Source: Zeus faber (lineage: Eukaryota; Chordata; Actinopteri; Zeiformes; Zeidae). Taken from it: DNA of 64,000 nt. A program made the position numbers and the translations under genes. The stretch spans positions 12,677,121 to 12,741,120 of the forward strand of contig OY482854.1 in NCBI GenBank assembly GCA_960531495.1, written 5' to 3'. Under the pieces are notes generated by a model. It had not been told where the DNA came from. It saw only the letters and a program-made list of their open reading frames with translations, and did no database searches. Below, piece after piece: positions 52,345 to 63,779 of this stretch; the stretch's first letter is position 1, and the number at the start of each line of letters is the position of its first letter.

Positions 52345-54909
52345 CTATATCACCCCCAAACCTCCCTTCCACCTCTCCAGGGCGGCATGTTGCCCCCACC
52401 TCGCTACGTCCCTCCTGATCCTTCCCCTCAGGTCCTCCTCCACTCTCCCCACAACCCCCCTCACTCCCCAGTCCCTTCCACGGTCTATCAGGTCCAGCCT
52501 GGCTGCCCACAGGTTCTTCTTCAGGAGGCTTATGAGGAGCCAGAGCAGGAAACGCTCGCTCCTGGTGCCCGCCCCGCCTATCCCCCTCTCCACCTTCTCC
52601 CAGGTCAGGACGAACTGCTCCTTCGCCCTCACGAGCAGGCCTCCCGCCCTCGCCCACACCACCCCGGCGAAATGACACTCCCACATGACGTGACGGATGG
52701 TCTCCTCCCCAGAGCACGTGGCTCGGGGGCACCCAGGGGATCTCGCCAAGCCGTGCCGGTGCATGGTGGCGCGCACCGGCAGAGCCTTGTGGAGGCAGGA
52801 CCAATTAAGGTCCTTGAGCCCGTTGTCCAGGCCAGGGGGCTGTACCGCCAACCAGACCGACGTGGGGATCCCCACCACAGCCGGCGCTGCCACCCCCCGC
52901 CTTGTCTCGGCATAGAGCCTCCTCTGGTCCAGCCCCAGGTCCCCGTCCAGTGCCTCGGGGTGGGCCCGGAGCCACTTTGCCGCGTGGCCAATGTGCCACG
53001 GTAACTGCTCCGCCCGGGGACCCAAGTTGCTCAAGGCCCCCATGACCCTCCTTGCTTGATATGAGAAGAAGAGCCGGAGAAAGTGTCCTGATGGGTGAAC
53101 CACCGGTGAGGACAGCTCCCTCAACAGAAAGGAAACAAAAAAACAATCCAGTTTTAGTGGGAGGTGGGGCACGTCCCTTCCCCCCTCCCCGATCGGAGCC
53201 ACCATGCGGTCCCTCGCCACGTACTCATATCGGTCCCCCCACATGAAACCAAAGATCAGTCGCGTGAGGGGCCTCCGCATGCTTGCCGGCATCGGGAAGA
53301 TGTACGACAAGTACAGGAGAGGCGGCAACACGTCGGCCTTCAAGACCAGGACCTTCCCAGTGAGGGTCAGTCCCCTGGCTCTCCAGAGGGCGACTTTTTT
53401 CTGGACTGTTGTAATACGCCTGGTCCAATTGGCCGCGGCGCTGTGGGCTGCCTCAAAGTCTACCCCGAGTATCCTCAGGGGTCCTTCGCAGAGCGACAGC
53501 CCCCCTGGTACGTCCGTCCTATCTTTCCACCGCCCAAAGAACTTGACCGAGGACTTTGCGGGATTTAACTCCGCGCCCGACACTCTGCCAAACTCCTGGA
53601 AGATCTCCAGGGAACGGAGCAGGCAAGCATCACTGTCCAGCAGCAGGGTGGTATCATCTGCGTACTGCGACAGCTTGACCCTAAGGCCCCCGCTGCCTGG
53701 TACCAGCAACCCTTTCACACCCGGGTCAGCCCGAATGGCTGCCGCCAGGGGCTCCATATAAAGGATGTAGAGCAAGGGTGAGAGCGGACACCCCTGTCTT
53801 ACCCCTGAGTGCAACCCAAAAGGCTCCCCTAGGTGACCATTAACACACACCGTGCTCCCCACCGCCGCGTACAGAGTGCGCAGCCACCCGACAAACCCCT
53901 TCCCTAACCCTACCTTCTCCAAAACCTTAAACATAAAGCCCCAGTGAACCCTATCAAAAGCTTTGGCCTGATCGAGGCCGACCACCATAAGGGGTTGACC
54001 TCTATCCTCTACCCAAGCAATAGCGTCTCTGATGAGCTGGAGATTCCACCTCCCAGAGCGCCCAGCCACCCCGCACGTTTGGTCCACGTGGACTGCATCC
54101 GGGAGGACTGCACGCAGACGGTCAGCGAGGACCTTAGCTAAAAGCTTATAGTCCACGCACAGCATGGTCAATGGCCGCCAGTTGTTAAGGTCGGTGGCGT
54201 CGCCCCTCTTAAAAAGTAGGGAGATCACCCCCTTAGCCATCGACGCTCCCAGCGCCCCAGTGCGGAGGACCTCGGTCAGCACCTCCAGCACCACCGGCCC
54301 CAGTGTCCCCCAGTACTTGAGGTAGAACTCGGCCGGCAAGCCGTCGATGCCCGGGACCTTTCGCTTTCCCATCCTTCGAAGGGCCCCCTCAAGTTCCTCC
54401 AGTGTGAGGGGGGTCACCAAAGCCTCCGCCAGGTCAGGCGGCACGCGCCGGGCGACACGCTCTAAGAAAGCCTCCGCCCGGGCCTCATCCACCGTTCTTT
54501 CACAGAAGAGGGAGCGATAATGGTCTGTGGCGACCCGCACCATCGACTCCGCCTCTGTCGCCACCTGCCCCTGGCTATCCCTAATCCCCGCGAACACCTG
54601 CCTTGCCTTGTCAGCCCGCACAGAGCTGAAAAAGGCCGCAGAACTCGTCTCGTTCCTCTCCAGGAACTCCCGACGCGACCGCAACAGGTAAGCCCGGGCT
54701 CTACGCTCGTAGACCTCCCTAAGCTGCGCTTTAAGGAGGTCGCAAGCCCGCTGGTCTACAGTGCCGCCGAGGTTCCCCACAGCGTACTCGAGCTCGAGCA
54801 GGCGTTGCAGGCGGCGCACCTCCCTCTCCGCCTGCTTCGCCCTTGCCTTACAGTATCTAATGGCGTGGGACTTGATCCTCTCCTTAGCCACCCCCCACCA
54901 TTCCACCAC
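52345..54909 (-). CDS. K6 ORF2, reverse transcriptase and C-terminal domain (854 codons)
   Basis: An uninterrupted frame. Residues 1-150 are a charged, helical region (KQAEREVRRLQRLLELEYAV). The reverse transcriptase spans about 170-450: GKRKVPGIDGLPAEFYLKYW (181-200), the first catalytic Asp in LDQAKAFDRVHW (312-323), SGVRQGCPLSPLLYILYMEP (369-388) and YADD at 416-419. A C-terminal CX4CX7HX4C knuckle, CPRATCSGEETIRHVMWEC, lies at 727-745. This is the layout of L1/Tx1-clade ORF2, which copies the LINE RNA at the nicked target. The true ORF2 N-terminus (endonuclease) lies upstream beyond the nested insertion. All visible catalytic residues are present. Confidence 0.85.
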   Translation of the reverse strand: MVEWWGVAKERIKSHAIRYCKARAKQAEREVRRLQRLLELEYAVGNLGGTVDQRACDLLKAQLREVYERRARAYLLRSRREFLERNETSSAAFFSSVRADKARQVFAGIRDSQGQVATEAESMVRVATDHYRSLFCERTVDEARAEAFLERVARRVPPDLAEALVTPLTLEELEGALRRMGKRKVPGIDGLPAEFYLKYWGTLGPVVLEVLTEVLRTGALGASMAKGVISLLFKRGDATDLNNWRPLTMLCVDYKLLAKVLADRLRAVLPDAVHVDQTCGVAGRSGRWNLQLIRDAIAWVEDRGQPLMVVGLDQAKAFDRVHWGFMFKVLEKVGLGKGFVGWLRTLYAAVGSTVCVNGHLGEPFGLHSGVRQGCPLSPLLYILYMEPLAAAIRADPGVKGLLVPGSGGLRVKLSQYADDTTLLLDSDACLLRSLEIFQEFGRVSGAELNPAKSSVKFFGRWKDRTDVPGGLSLCEGPLRILGVDFEAAHSAAANWTRRITTVQKKVALWRARGLTLTGKVLVLKADVLPPLLYLSYIFPMPASMRRPLTRLIFGFMWGDRYEYVARDRMVAPIGEGGRDVPHLPLKLDCFFVSFLLRELSSPVVHPSGHFLRLFFSYQARRVMGALSNLGPRAEQLPWHIGHAAKWLRAHPEALDGDLGLDQRRLYAETRRGVAAPAVVGIPTSVWLAVQPPGLDNGLKDLNWSCLHKALPVRATMHRHGLARSPGCPRATCSGEETIRHVMWECHFAGVVWARAGGLLVRAKEQFVLTWEKVERGIGGAGTRSERFLLWLLISLLKKNLWAARLDLIDRGRDWGVRGVVGRVEEDLRGRIRRDVARWGQHAALERWKGGLGVI

Positions 54910-54952
54910 TCCGTCACACAGGGGCCTAAGCCCCTCGAGCCCCCGGAAGAAG

Positions 54953-55182
54953 ATTCAAGATTCAAGATTCAAGATTTTTTTATTTGTCACATACATATAC
55001 ATACTTCCATACATATATGCAGTGAAATGTAATGCAACGCACCCGGTGATAGCACACAATAAGTCCTAGGAAAAAGTACAAAAATAAAATAAAAATAAAA
55101 AGTAGAAAATTCCTTTCTAATAGACCGACTAACTGACTCCTAAAACGTAATACAGTAAGTGGAATACTTATAGAATAAGATA
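54953..55182 (-). mobile_element. L2/CR1-like LINE tail nested in K6
   Basis: Interrupts K6 between ggaagaa and agcggcaaag, which are adjacent in K5 (49941-49955). It is a 230-bp 5'-truncated copy of the element at 32323-33127, with three heptamer units (GATTCAA) at its 3' end and TATTTGTCACATACATATAC next to it. Near-identity to 32323-32545 indicates recent activity of that LINE. Confidence 0.8.
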
Positions 55183-55292
55183 AAGCGGCAAAGCTGGCAT
55201 TAAACCCCTCCTCCTCAAGGATACTGGAGTTTAGCCTCCAGTACCCTCTGCCGAAGACAGGGGCACCGGACCGAACCCGGAAGAGGACCCCG

Positions 55293-55946
55293 TCATGGTC
55301 CGAGAAAAACACGGGGAGCACCCGCCCGGAACAACACGCCCAAGGACCTTGAAAAAAACACATAGTCCAGCCTCCTCGTGACCCCCCGGGAGTTGCGCCA
55401 TGTGGGACCATCCATCCGCGGGCTGAGCGCCCTTCCTCCGTCCACCAGCCCATGCCCCCTGAAGAAGCCCTTGATGTGATCCCCGCTGCTATCTGTCCCC
55501 CTCCCCGGGTCGACATTGAAATCCCCCCCGACAATCACCGGCCTGTTGGTGGCCAGGTGGGGACCCAGGCTGGCCACCTGCTCCTTCCTCTCTCTCACCC
55601 CCTGCGCCCCATACAACCCAAAAACCCGCAGCTTGAACCCTCCGCAACAAATGTCTGCCCCCAACACCCTCCCCTGCCCCACCACGAAAACCCTCTCCAC
55701 CCTTACCCCCTTGTTCCCAAAAATAATACCTACCCCTGAGCTGTGCACCCCCCCAACACTCCACACCGATCCCCCTTTGGTCCACTCCCTAGAAAACAGT
55801 CCCACGTCCCTCCCATCCCTCAAGTGCACCTCCTGCAAAAAGCAGATGGTGCAGCCCAACCCCTCAACGAAATCAAAAACCGCCCTCCTTTTAACTGAAT
55901 CCCTCATTCCCCGTGCGTTAATTGTGACTATCCCCAACCCATTCAT
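55293..55946 (-). CDS. K6 ORF2 endonuclease part
   Basis: From the likely start MNGLGIVTINARGMRDSVKR (55946) through CFLQEVHLRDGRDVGLFSRE, a VVGQGRVLGADICCGGFKLR block, VIVGGDFNVDPGRGTDSSGD and RMDGPTWRNSRG. The Asn, Glu and Asp-Asn catalytic positions of apurinic-type endonucleases are visible. The frame shifts before the SDHDG motif, which lies in the neighbouring frame (about 55290-55300). The endonuclease would recognise and nick the U2 gene. Confidence 0.75.
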   Translation of the reverse strand: MNGLGIVTINARGMRDSVKRRAVFDFVEGLGCTICFLQEVHLRDGRDVGLFSREWTKGGSVWSVGGVHSSGVGIIFGNKGVRVERVFVVGQGRVLGADICCGGFKLRVFGLYGAQGVRERKEQVASLGPHLATNRPVIVGGDFNVDPGRGTDSSGDHIKGFFRGHGLVDGGRALSPRMDGPTWRNSRGVTRRLDYVFFSRSLGVLFRAGAPRVFLGP

Positions 55947-56143
55947 TGTGCGTGTAGTTTGAACCAGCCAACCGGGACGATGCGACCGGACGAACAAGAA
56001 AGAAAAAGAAACCCAAAAAAACAGACCAAACACCCCAAGCAAGGTTGTCGCTGTCCAGGTCTGCCCACGAGTAAGGCATGGCGTTTGGGGATGCAGAGGG
56101 CCACATCGGTCCTTCGTGCCCGTCCAAGGACACGGGGGAAAAA

Positions 56144-56578
56144 CTAAAGCCCGGGGGGTAGACTGCCCCCCCCCCCCCCCCCCGTGAGCAGCTCGGCGTA
56201 CCCCCCCAGGAAGCCCGCCACTGCCTGGTCGGTCACGTATGGGTTGTACAGGTGTACACTCACCATGCGGAAGTTCGGCCTGTCGAGGCTCACCGTCTCG
56301 AAGGCCGAGAGTGGCCTCTCCCCCGCCAGGCGCCGGCTCTCCTCCAGCGCCTTCGCGCACACCTCCTCCTTGAAGAAGGTGACGTCGAAACTCCTCTCTG
56401 GGATATGCCACTGCAGGCACAGCACTTCGGCTATTTTTATCTTCAGCGCGCCCAGTAACACTACCCTCCCAAACAACTCTCTTGTCATCGCGCCCTCTTG
56501 ATCCTCTTTGCACCTGAAGCGCAACGTCGCTCTCAGTCCGGCCCTTGGCTCCGACTTAGTGTTGTCGGCCTGCTCCAT
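56144..56578 (-). CDS. K6 ORF1 remnant without knuckles
   Basis: Start ATG at 56578 (MEQADNTKSEPRAGLRATLR). The conserved core with RPNFRMVSVHLYNPYVTDQA is present. After GGYAELLT the frame runs into the (C)17 tract (GGGGGG) and a short out-of-frame end. All three CCHC knuckles and the Ala/Pro linker are lost, so it is not functional. Confidence 0.75.
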   Translation of the reverse strand: MEQADNTKSEPRAGLRATLRFRCKEDQEGAMTRELFGRVVLLGALKIKIAEVLCLQWHIPERSFDVTFFKEEVCAKALEESRRLAGERPLSAFETVSLDRPNFRMVSVHLYNPYVTDQAVAGFLGGYAELLTGGGGGGSLPPGL

Positions 56579-56645
56579 GATACGACGGATGAAGCAGGCC
56601 TCACTCGCTCCTCTACCTCCGCCGCGCGGGTTAAGATCTTTGTAA

Positions 56646-56675
56646 TTGATCTTAGCCAAAAGGCCGAGTAGCGAT
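56646..56675 (-). pseudogene. U2 snRNA, nt 1-30, 5' of K6
   Basis: The minus strand reads ATCGCTACTCGG, then CCTTTTGGCTAAGATCAA: one change (T to A) from canonical U2, so stem I is of the canonical and not the perfected type, although the upstream spacer is of the variant class. Copies in this array are therefore mosaics. Confidence 0.85.
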
Positions 56676-56720
56676 CCCCTGTCATTGTTTGGCTCCAACG
56701 TTGGGCTCTTGCTCAAGTTC

Positions 56721-56853
56721 TCTCCATTTGGGGTGGAGGTTTGCTCGTTTGTACAGCAACGGCTCCCAGTTTGCACCTCCCTCATCTCTTGCTTCCTAAA
56801 CTTCTGGGAAATCACTACGTTTACAGGAATATTATTTCCCAGCATTTGGGAAA
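56721..56853 (-). promoter_or_regulatory. Variant-U2 promoter elements (PSE-like 56721-56736, SPH-like 56835-56853)
   Basis: CCACCCCAAATGGAGA and TTTCCCAAATGCTGGGAAA at the same distances as in the other two spacers; one base of the PSE-like word differs. Confidence 0.45.
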
Positions 56854-56875
56854 GGGAGGTCAAAAATCTGAGCAT

Positions 56876-56945
56876 CCTTGTTGGGAATTGAACGCCGGCC
56901 TCCTGCGTGTAAGGCAGGGATACTGGCAAATATATACTAACAAGG
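56876..56945 (-). tRNA. tRNA-Asp-like sequence (anticodon position TAC)
   Basis: Same 70-nt sequence as at 24180-24249. Confidence 0.65.
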
Positions 56946-57159
56946 GGCCCACATCAGCAAATTCACTGAGCAAGGGTGGAAAATACTTTTTGCAGCAAGC
57001 TAAAAGGAACTGCAGACAGATGGTTCCAAAATGGACAATCTCACTGGGCAAAACAAAAGTTCTGATATATGATGTAGCCTGATCTAAAACTGAATGCCTG
57101 TTGAGAGCTGACTCTTTCCAACTTTTGCATTCATCATAATTATGTTTACAAAGGCAGTG

Positions 57160-57310
57160 GGGTGCACCATTCCCAGCAGCACTGCAATACCAGGTCGATG
57201 CGGGGAGCGAATGGAGCAAGCTCCTATTTCGCCTCCTGCTCCTAAAAATCCATTTAATATGTAGTCCCCATATAGAGAACGTATCAGATATTAAACTGAT
57301 AAGAACAGAT
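57160..57310 (-). pseudogene. Variant U2 snRNA, nt 38-188, 3' of K7
   Basis: 151 nt, the same as 24463-24613 by eye. The LINE begins at 57311. Confidence 0.85.
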
Positions 57311-58262
57311 TTTTTTTGATTTTGAATGGTTTTATTTGACAACAATTAACAGCACATTTGCAGCACACCTCATATCACTTCACCGTGCCCCCTTATATAC
57401 ATACTTCAACACATAAGCGTCCCTGCACCCCATCTGTGCCCCTATATCAACCCCAAACCTCCCTTCCACCTCTCCAGTGCGGCATGTTGCCCCCACCTCG
57501 CTGCGTCCCTCCTGATCCTTCCCCTCAGGTCCTCCTCCACTCTCCCCACAACCCCCCTCACTCCCCAGTCCCTTCCACGATCTATCAGGTCCAGCCTGGC
57601 TGCCCACAGGTTCTTCTTCAGGAGGCTTATGAGGAGCCAGAGCAGGAAACGCTCGCTCCTGGTGCCCGCCCCCCCTACCCCCCTCTCCACCTTCTCCCAG
57701 GTCAGGACGACACAGGAGCCGTCGCCGCCGGAGGAACCATCGCCGCCGCCGGAGGAGCCGCCACCGGGGAACCGTCGCCGGAGCCGTCGCCGCCGGAGGA
57801 ACCATCGCCGCCGCCGCCGTAGGAACCGCCACCGGGGGAACCGTCGCCGGAGCAGCCGCCGCCGCCGCCGCCGCCGGAGGAGCCGATGCCGCTGGAGGAG
57901 CCGATGCCGCCGGGGGAGCAGCCGCCGGAGGAGTCGCCGCCGGAGTAGTCGCCGCCGCCGCCGCAGGGGGAGCCCCCGCCAACCCCTCCGGAGGGACCAC
58001 CGCTGCCGGGTGCTCTCCCCGGCACGACCCGCAGGAGGCGCGGGCGCTGGTCCCGGCACCCCGGCCCGGCCCGCCGCTGCAGCGGCGCCTGCCGCTACAT
58101 GAGTCCCGTGGTGCTGGGGCCCATCCCCCGCCATGGCCTGGGGCTTTCTGCCCACCCACCCCCCCTTGCCTCGTGTGGCAGCCCCTGCGTATGTCCTTGC
58201 GCAGCCCCTGGCCATGTGGCCCAGCGATCCGCATATGTGGCATGCCCGGGCCGACAACACAA
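57311..58262 (-). mobile_element. U2-specific LINE copy K7, 3' junction intact, duplicate of K2
   Basis: 3' untranslated region, ORF2 end (57380-57710), GCC-repeat linker of ORF1 (57715-58080) and a CCHC piece (RACHICGSLGHMARGC, near 58245). It differs from K2 by insertion and deletion of repeat units in the linker and by one missing 15-bp unit near 58190. The 5' side breaks off into module M4 at the same point as K2. Confidence 0.8.
57715..57965. repeat. (GCC)n-rich ORF1 linker repeat of K7
   Basis: Same class as 25010-25260, with about 36 bp of additional repeat units (gaggagccgatgccgctg type) relative to K2. Confidence 0.8.
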
Positions 58263-58267
58263 AGCAC

Positions 58268-59001
58268 AGGAATATGTATATATACATTTATATGCACATG
58301 TATATGACAGAGGACAACAGATATGTCTAATACTTCATGCCTATATATCAGAACAGTAAATACACCCAAAGGAACACTGCATTTTTCGTTGGTTAAAAAA
58401 AAAAAAATTTATTTTACTTTTTAGCAGCATGTCTGAATAACAGGGGGAAAACATACTTAGGTAGCGTATCATATATTCTCACGTGCTATTTATGTCATTT
58501 TTCATACGCAGATGTTACAGCAATAATTCATGACTGAATGCTACATGATATGTTACAGATTTGACCAATTTCTGGTGTGAGAAAAGCACAAAGGTTGTAT
58601 TTAATTTGATTTTTTTACTTCCTGGGACTCACGGTTGATCACCCACATCCCACGGGACACAATGCATCCCTTAATTCAGGATTTGTGCAAAGTGCTTAGC
58701 TTACTGCATCACCCAGCATTTTAGGCAAGTGAATTGTGTGTGTTATTATTTTATTTTTTTTCGCACTTTGCAACACTATACGAAGGACATTTTAAACTCT
58801 CATTCAGGGACATGGTAAATGTCCAGCTGGGCAAACTACTCACAGATGAACTGGAAAACACCAGCTCTCCCATTTTCTCTGACATGTTTTGTGATGTGAA
58901 ACCCAGACGCAGTTCATACAACGGCCACTAGGGCGAAAGCTCCGACTGTCGGATACGGTTACGGACGAGTTGTGACGCAGGCCCAATTTATCTTGCGCTC
59001 C
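58268..59001. other. Module M4 left part, with the conserved short ORF (58734-58931)
   Basis: Matches 25556-26302. The SINE site (GCGTATCA at about 58465) is single and empty. The ORF differs from the others only in its first few residues, because of a one-base poly-T difference. Confidence 0.45.
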
Positions 59002-59098
59002 TGTGGCGGTAATACCCACCGTGTCCACCAGAGGGCAGTACAAGACAAATATGTCCTTTACTGCCCTCTGGTGGAGCATGGTGTGTATTACCGCCACA
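59002..59098. repeat. Hairpin with two convergent CTCF-like motifs (module M4 copy)
   Basis: Same sequence as the M3 copy at 40147-40243, with one mismatch in the outer right arm. Confidence 0.7.
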
Positions 59099-59747
59099 TG
59101 GACGCATGTACAGACCATAATGATTCAAGGTTGGAGAGGTTTATTTGTCACTTACATATACAGTTACATACTCTCATACATATATGCATAAAGTTAATAT
59201 GCGTGTATGGCCCCAATTGTGTCAGTGTGGTGATTAAGGAGAAACATCCATATCTTCTGCATTTCTGGCTTGATTGTGAAGGCCAATCGCTCATTTTATA
59301 TCTTAACATCTTTTTGACTTGCACTCATTTCACCAACCCTGGATCCCATGGTGAATCTAAGTATTTTGTAGTTCAATTTCCCATTGAGATTGAAATAAAA
59401 AGTTTTTATATATCTTTTTTTTTTTTTTTTTATTGTCTTGGAAGAGAACATGGGGTAAGACACTGAAAGTCTGATGGGTCAAACTTCAGAAAGTCACTTC
59501 ATACAAAATGAATCCGACCAAATTATAAAGTTCGACCTAATTAGAACATAGTATCGACCTGTATAATTAGATTAATTGGGGGTAGTGTCTATGTATGAAG
59601 AGTTATATTAAAGTAATGAAAATATTCATGTAAACACTGTCAGTCTGTACTTTAAAGCCCAAAACATGAGTTAAACACTTGTTTTTGGTCAACACTATGT
59701 ATTTTACAGGGGCGTATTATGGACACACACACACACACACACACACA
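59099..59747. other. Module M4 middle: retroelement-tail block, AT-rich DNA and a short (AC)n
   Basis: Matches 26400-27052. The (AC)n tract at 59722-59748 is 27 bp. No gene. Confidence 0.5.
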
Positions 59748-60643
59748 CCACAGAGTTATGAAACAGCCTTATTCCAAAATGGATTAATTCATTTTTTCCC
59801 CCATCAATCTACACACAGTACCACATAATGACAAAGCGAAAAAGGTTTTTTAGATGTTTTTGCAAATGTATTAAAAATTTAAAAAACTGAAATATCGCAT
59901 GTACATAATTATGTATTCACACCCTTTCATCAGCAGCCTCCAGTCTTCTCTGGAATGATGCTACAAGCTTGGCACACCTGTATTTGTGGTATTTCTCCCA
60001 TTCTTCTCTGCAGATCCTCTCAAGCTCTGTCAGGTTTGATGGGGAGCGTCGCTGCACAGCTATTTTCAGGTTTGGCTGGGTGGCCAGCTCTAGGTAGAGT
60101 GCTGGTGGTTCCAAACTTCTTCCATTTACGAATGTTGGAGTCCACTGTGCTCTTTGGGACCTTCAATGCTGCAGAAATTGATTTGTACCCTTCCCCAGAT
60201 CTGTGCCTCAATACAATCCTGTCTCGGAGCTCTACAGACAATTCCTTTGACTTGATTTCTGCTCTGACATGCACTGTCAACAGTGGGACCTTATAGAGAG
60301 GTGTGTGGCTTTCCAAATCATGTCCAATCAATTGAATTTACTACAGGTAGACTCCAATCAAGTTGTAGAAACATCTCAAGGATGATCAGTGGAAACAGGA
60401 TGCTCCTGAGCTCAATTTTGAGTGTCATAGCAAAGGGTGTGAATCCATAGTGTATGTACATGCAATATTTTGTTTTTATTTTTAATACATTTGCAAAAAA
60501 TTCTAAAAACGTTTTTTCTTTGTCATTATGGTGTATTGTGTGTAGATTGATTATAAGAAAAAGGAATTTAATCAATTTTGGAATAAGGCTGTAACATAAC
60601 AAAATGTGTGGAAAGTGAAGGGGTGTGAATACTTTCGTGTGTG
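59748..60643 (-). mobile_element. Tc1-like transposon, internally deleted (module M4 copy)
   Basis: Duplicate of 27052-27963 with 12 bp fewer in the N-terminal coding part. Same paired-like N-terminal and C-terminal remnants. Confidence 0.85.
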
Positions 60644-62020
60644 TGTGCGCACACACTCAACTGTAAACCTCTGGTGCTCTTGGAGGGGAATATAACTTCG
60701 GAAGAAAGAGGGAACATTATCAGCACAAAGACTGAAGGTGGCATAATAAATCCAGGTGTGTACTTCATCAAGATGTGTTTTTTTTCTTTATTTTCGAGTC
60801 CACTCATTGAAGACCTTAATTTGTCAAACATACTTGAGCACCCGGACATGGATTTGTCTTTGTGCGTGTAATGTTTCCTCTTACTTTCTAATTGACCTGC
60901 ATTACTTTGAATGGGTCAGGTCAGTTTTATTTCTTGAGAAGTTATTTGCGGTGCAGTCTCAAAGCTCTTCACATGTCACATAGAAATCACTGGCATTGGT
61001 TTAGATTGGATGCCTTCTTACTGATGAATTTCCAATGTAGATGTCGGTGAATAAAATATTAGAAAAAATAGTTAAATTAGAGCATCTCTAGTTCTTTAAG
61101 GCCATGATAAGTAGATCATAAATATTGTACATGTGTTGTTTTTAACTTTGTTCTCAAACTTTATCTCTATCTTTCTATATATCATTATTAACCAAAATAA
61201 TCAACACTATTACAGAAACAGCTCAATAAATACACAGATATAGATTGTGAAACTATCCTTGCGTCCTCTTCCTCTGGTTAATGGGAAGAACCCACAGTTG
61301 CTGCATCGTCTTCTCATTAAGACCAGAGAAGAACCGTCACCGTCTTCCTCCTGTTAATAGCCACAATGTGGAGATACAGTACAGATTCCTCATTCCAGCA
61401 ATAAAACACACTGTATTCAAGATGAACACGAAACTCACAAACTAATCCAACTACGTTAAGAAACAGACTCCAAATGCGAATGGAATAAAAAATAAAAAAA
61501 TAAAGAAAATGGTTGAAAACGAAACCAAAGATTACACCATATAAAATAAAAATGTTTTAACATTTCAGTCAACTATTCTCTAATATGAAACTAATATTAA
61601 CATCCATTCTTATTTAAGATCCCTTTCAACCTGTTGGCCACACTCCCCTACTGGCCAGCAAGGGAATTGCAAGTGGGCCGCCAAAACAATGTTGTTTTTT
61701 TTTAATCTAAAAATGTCAAAAGCTAGTTAATGATACATTTCAAGATATTGAAAAGCTAAATTCACTATCAACTTTGAAAATGAATCACCGCTGTGCTGAA
61801 CTAACTGAAGAATCGCGGTTGTGGCGCCGCCCCTTGTGGCCGCCTGCGCGAGCTCCTCGTGTTGATTACACACATTTTAGTATTTTTAGAGCTTATTGTG
61901 CGTCATCACAGGGTGTCATGACATTTCACTACATATATGTATGACCGCATGTATATGTATGTGACAAATAATCTCTTGAGCTTGAACTAAAATGTGCATC
62001 AGGGGTTTAAGTTTTCTGAG
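60644..62020. other. Module M4 right part: non-coding
   Basis: Near-identical to 27964-29340. No gene seen. Confidence 0.5.
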
Positions 62021-63770
62021 TTGTGGGAGTCTCTCCTCAGTCTTTTTGGCAGTGGAGCACTGACATGGCGTGGGTTTTTATTGTCACAATCTACAAAGGC
62101 TCGCTGGCCAACTAGGTAACAGGTAAACATCAAGAAAGATTCCCGTCCCAAATCAGACAAATCAGCGGCGGTTGGGCACTAATTCTGCCGACAGTTGTGC
62201 GGTCGCGCGGAGGAAGCCGTGCTGACATCTGCAGCCCCATCTTAACCATGCCCCTTGGTCCGCAACACACCTCCACCACCCAACATGGGCTGGGGTGCTG
62301 CCCAGCCGATAGCCCACGGTGTACTGCACTTCTTTGGGTTGGCAGTGAGCCCCGCCTGCTTAAGGGACTCTAGCACTTTGCCCACATGCTACATACAGTA
62401 TGCCCCTCCCAAGTGGGGCTGTGAATGATGACGTTGTTTAGGTGGGCCGCGGCGTATGCTACATGCAGTAGCAGGATCCAAGCCGTAAGTCTTTGAAAGG
62501 TGGCTGGGTCACCCAACAAACCGGACGGAAGTGTGCGGAAGACAAGGGAATCTGCCACTAAACTGGTTAAATCCAGCGGCGTGAAAAAAACGAGCTGCAC
62601 CTTAATGGTCAAGAAGTTGGTCAACCCTGTGCATCGGGTAGCCGTCAAAATATGACACCGCGTTTCCCTTTCGGTGGTCTATGCAGAACTGAACTGACCC
62701 ATCTGCCTTACCCAACAGCACAATGGGATAGACCGGTCACTTGTGGACTCCTGTGTCAGCCCCATGTCCAGCATGGCCTCTAATTCCACCTGCAAGATCT
62801 TGTATTTATGTTCCGGCAGGCGATATGACTACACCTTCCGCCCCGGGGTCACCTCCACAACTTGGTGAATGAGGGTCATGCAGCCTGGCAGAGAGGAGAA
62901 CACATCAGATGTGATGCTGAAGCGTGGCCACATCCCTGCTCTGGCCTGGAGAGAGATGGTAAGTAGATGGGGCAGCAGTAAGATCGACTGCCTTGTGCAC
63001 CTCTGGCCTCAACTCATCCCGCTCAATGACTGCTGTGGGCAGAGCCACTGACGCCCCCTCCCTCCATTCTTTTAAGAGGTTCAGATGATAAACCTGCGTT
63101 GCTCCCTGCCTGTCAGACCGCTCGACCTCATAATCTACCTCTCCAACCCGCCATACGACCACAAAAGGCCCTTGCCACTTTGCAAACACTTTAGAGTTGG
63201 AAGTAGGAAGCAACACTAACACCTTGTCTCCCGGTGCGATTGTCTGAGCCGAGCCCCGGACGTGAGTGGCGCTGACATGACGGCTGCCCCAACACGTGTA
63301 ACTTTGCTCTCAGGTCCATCACATACTGTACCTCATTCTTGCTGCTGCTAGGCCCTTCTTCCCAGTTTTCTTTAATTAGGTCTAGCATTCCTGGGGTCCT
63401 CCAGCGTTTTACAAAAGCCCTCCATTCGGCCTGTGGTGTGACATGAGACTGCGTGACATAAAGGAAGTGCCCTGGTCAGTCAAGATTTCTTTCAGAAACC
63501 CATCTCAGGAGAAAGTGCCTGCGCCACATTTCTGGCTGCATGCCCCTTGGTCTGCCAGTCTGCTTTAACAGCTTTAAATGCTTTAATTACCTTCTCAACA
63601 TAAGTCATGTTCCCGTTTTTCCAAAAAACATTTTTTTTTTGTTGACCAAGGTTAACTTTTGGGGCCAGTTGTAAAGGCACCCTCAGGGTGTCCAAAAGTG
63701 ACAACGAATATATTCATGGGACCTGTACATAGACTTAAACCCCCAATTATGTCTCTCCTCCAGAATTTCT
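62021..63770 (-). mobile_element. Gypsy (Ty3-type) LTR retrotransposon fossil, pol fragment (G3)
   Basis: Near-identical to G2, with the same parts in the same order. It is broken by several interruptions and was carried along by the segmental duplication that also copied module M. Confidence 0.7.
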
Positions 63771-63779
63771 ATTGTTTTC

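Larger units (their letters stand above)
52215..56645 (-). mobile_element. U2-specific LINE copy K6, both junctions intact, most complete ORF2
   Basis: A 4.43-kb insertion between U2 nt 30 (56646) and nt 38 (52214). From the 5' end: a 67-nt leader, ORF1 start (56578), a deletion of the ORF1 knuckles and linker marked by a (C)17 run at about 56165-56182, the ORF1 end, the endonuclease (start about 55946), a nested 230-bp LINE tail at 54953-55182, the coiled region, full reverse transcriptase and C-terminus to 52345, and a 130-nt 3' untranslated region ending in AAAATCAAAAAAA. One frameshift near 55300 in the endonuclease, the nested insertion and the ORF1 deletion are the visible defects. Confidence 0.9.
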
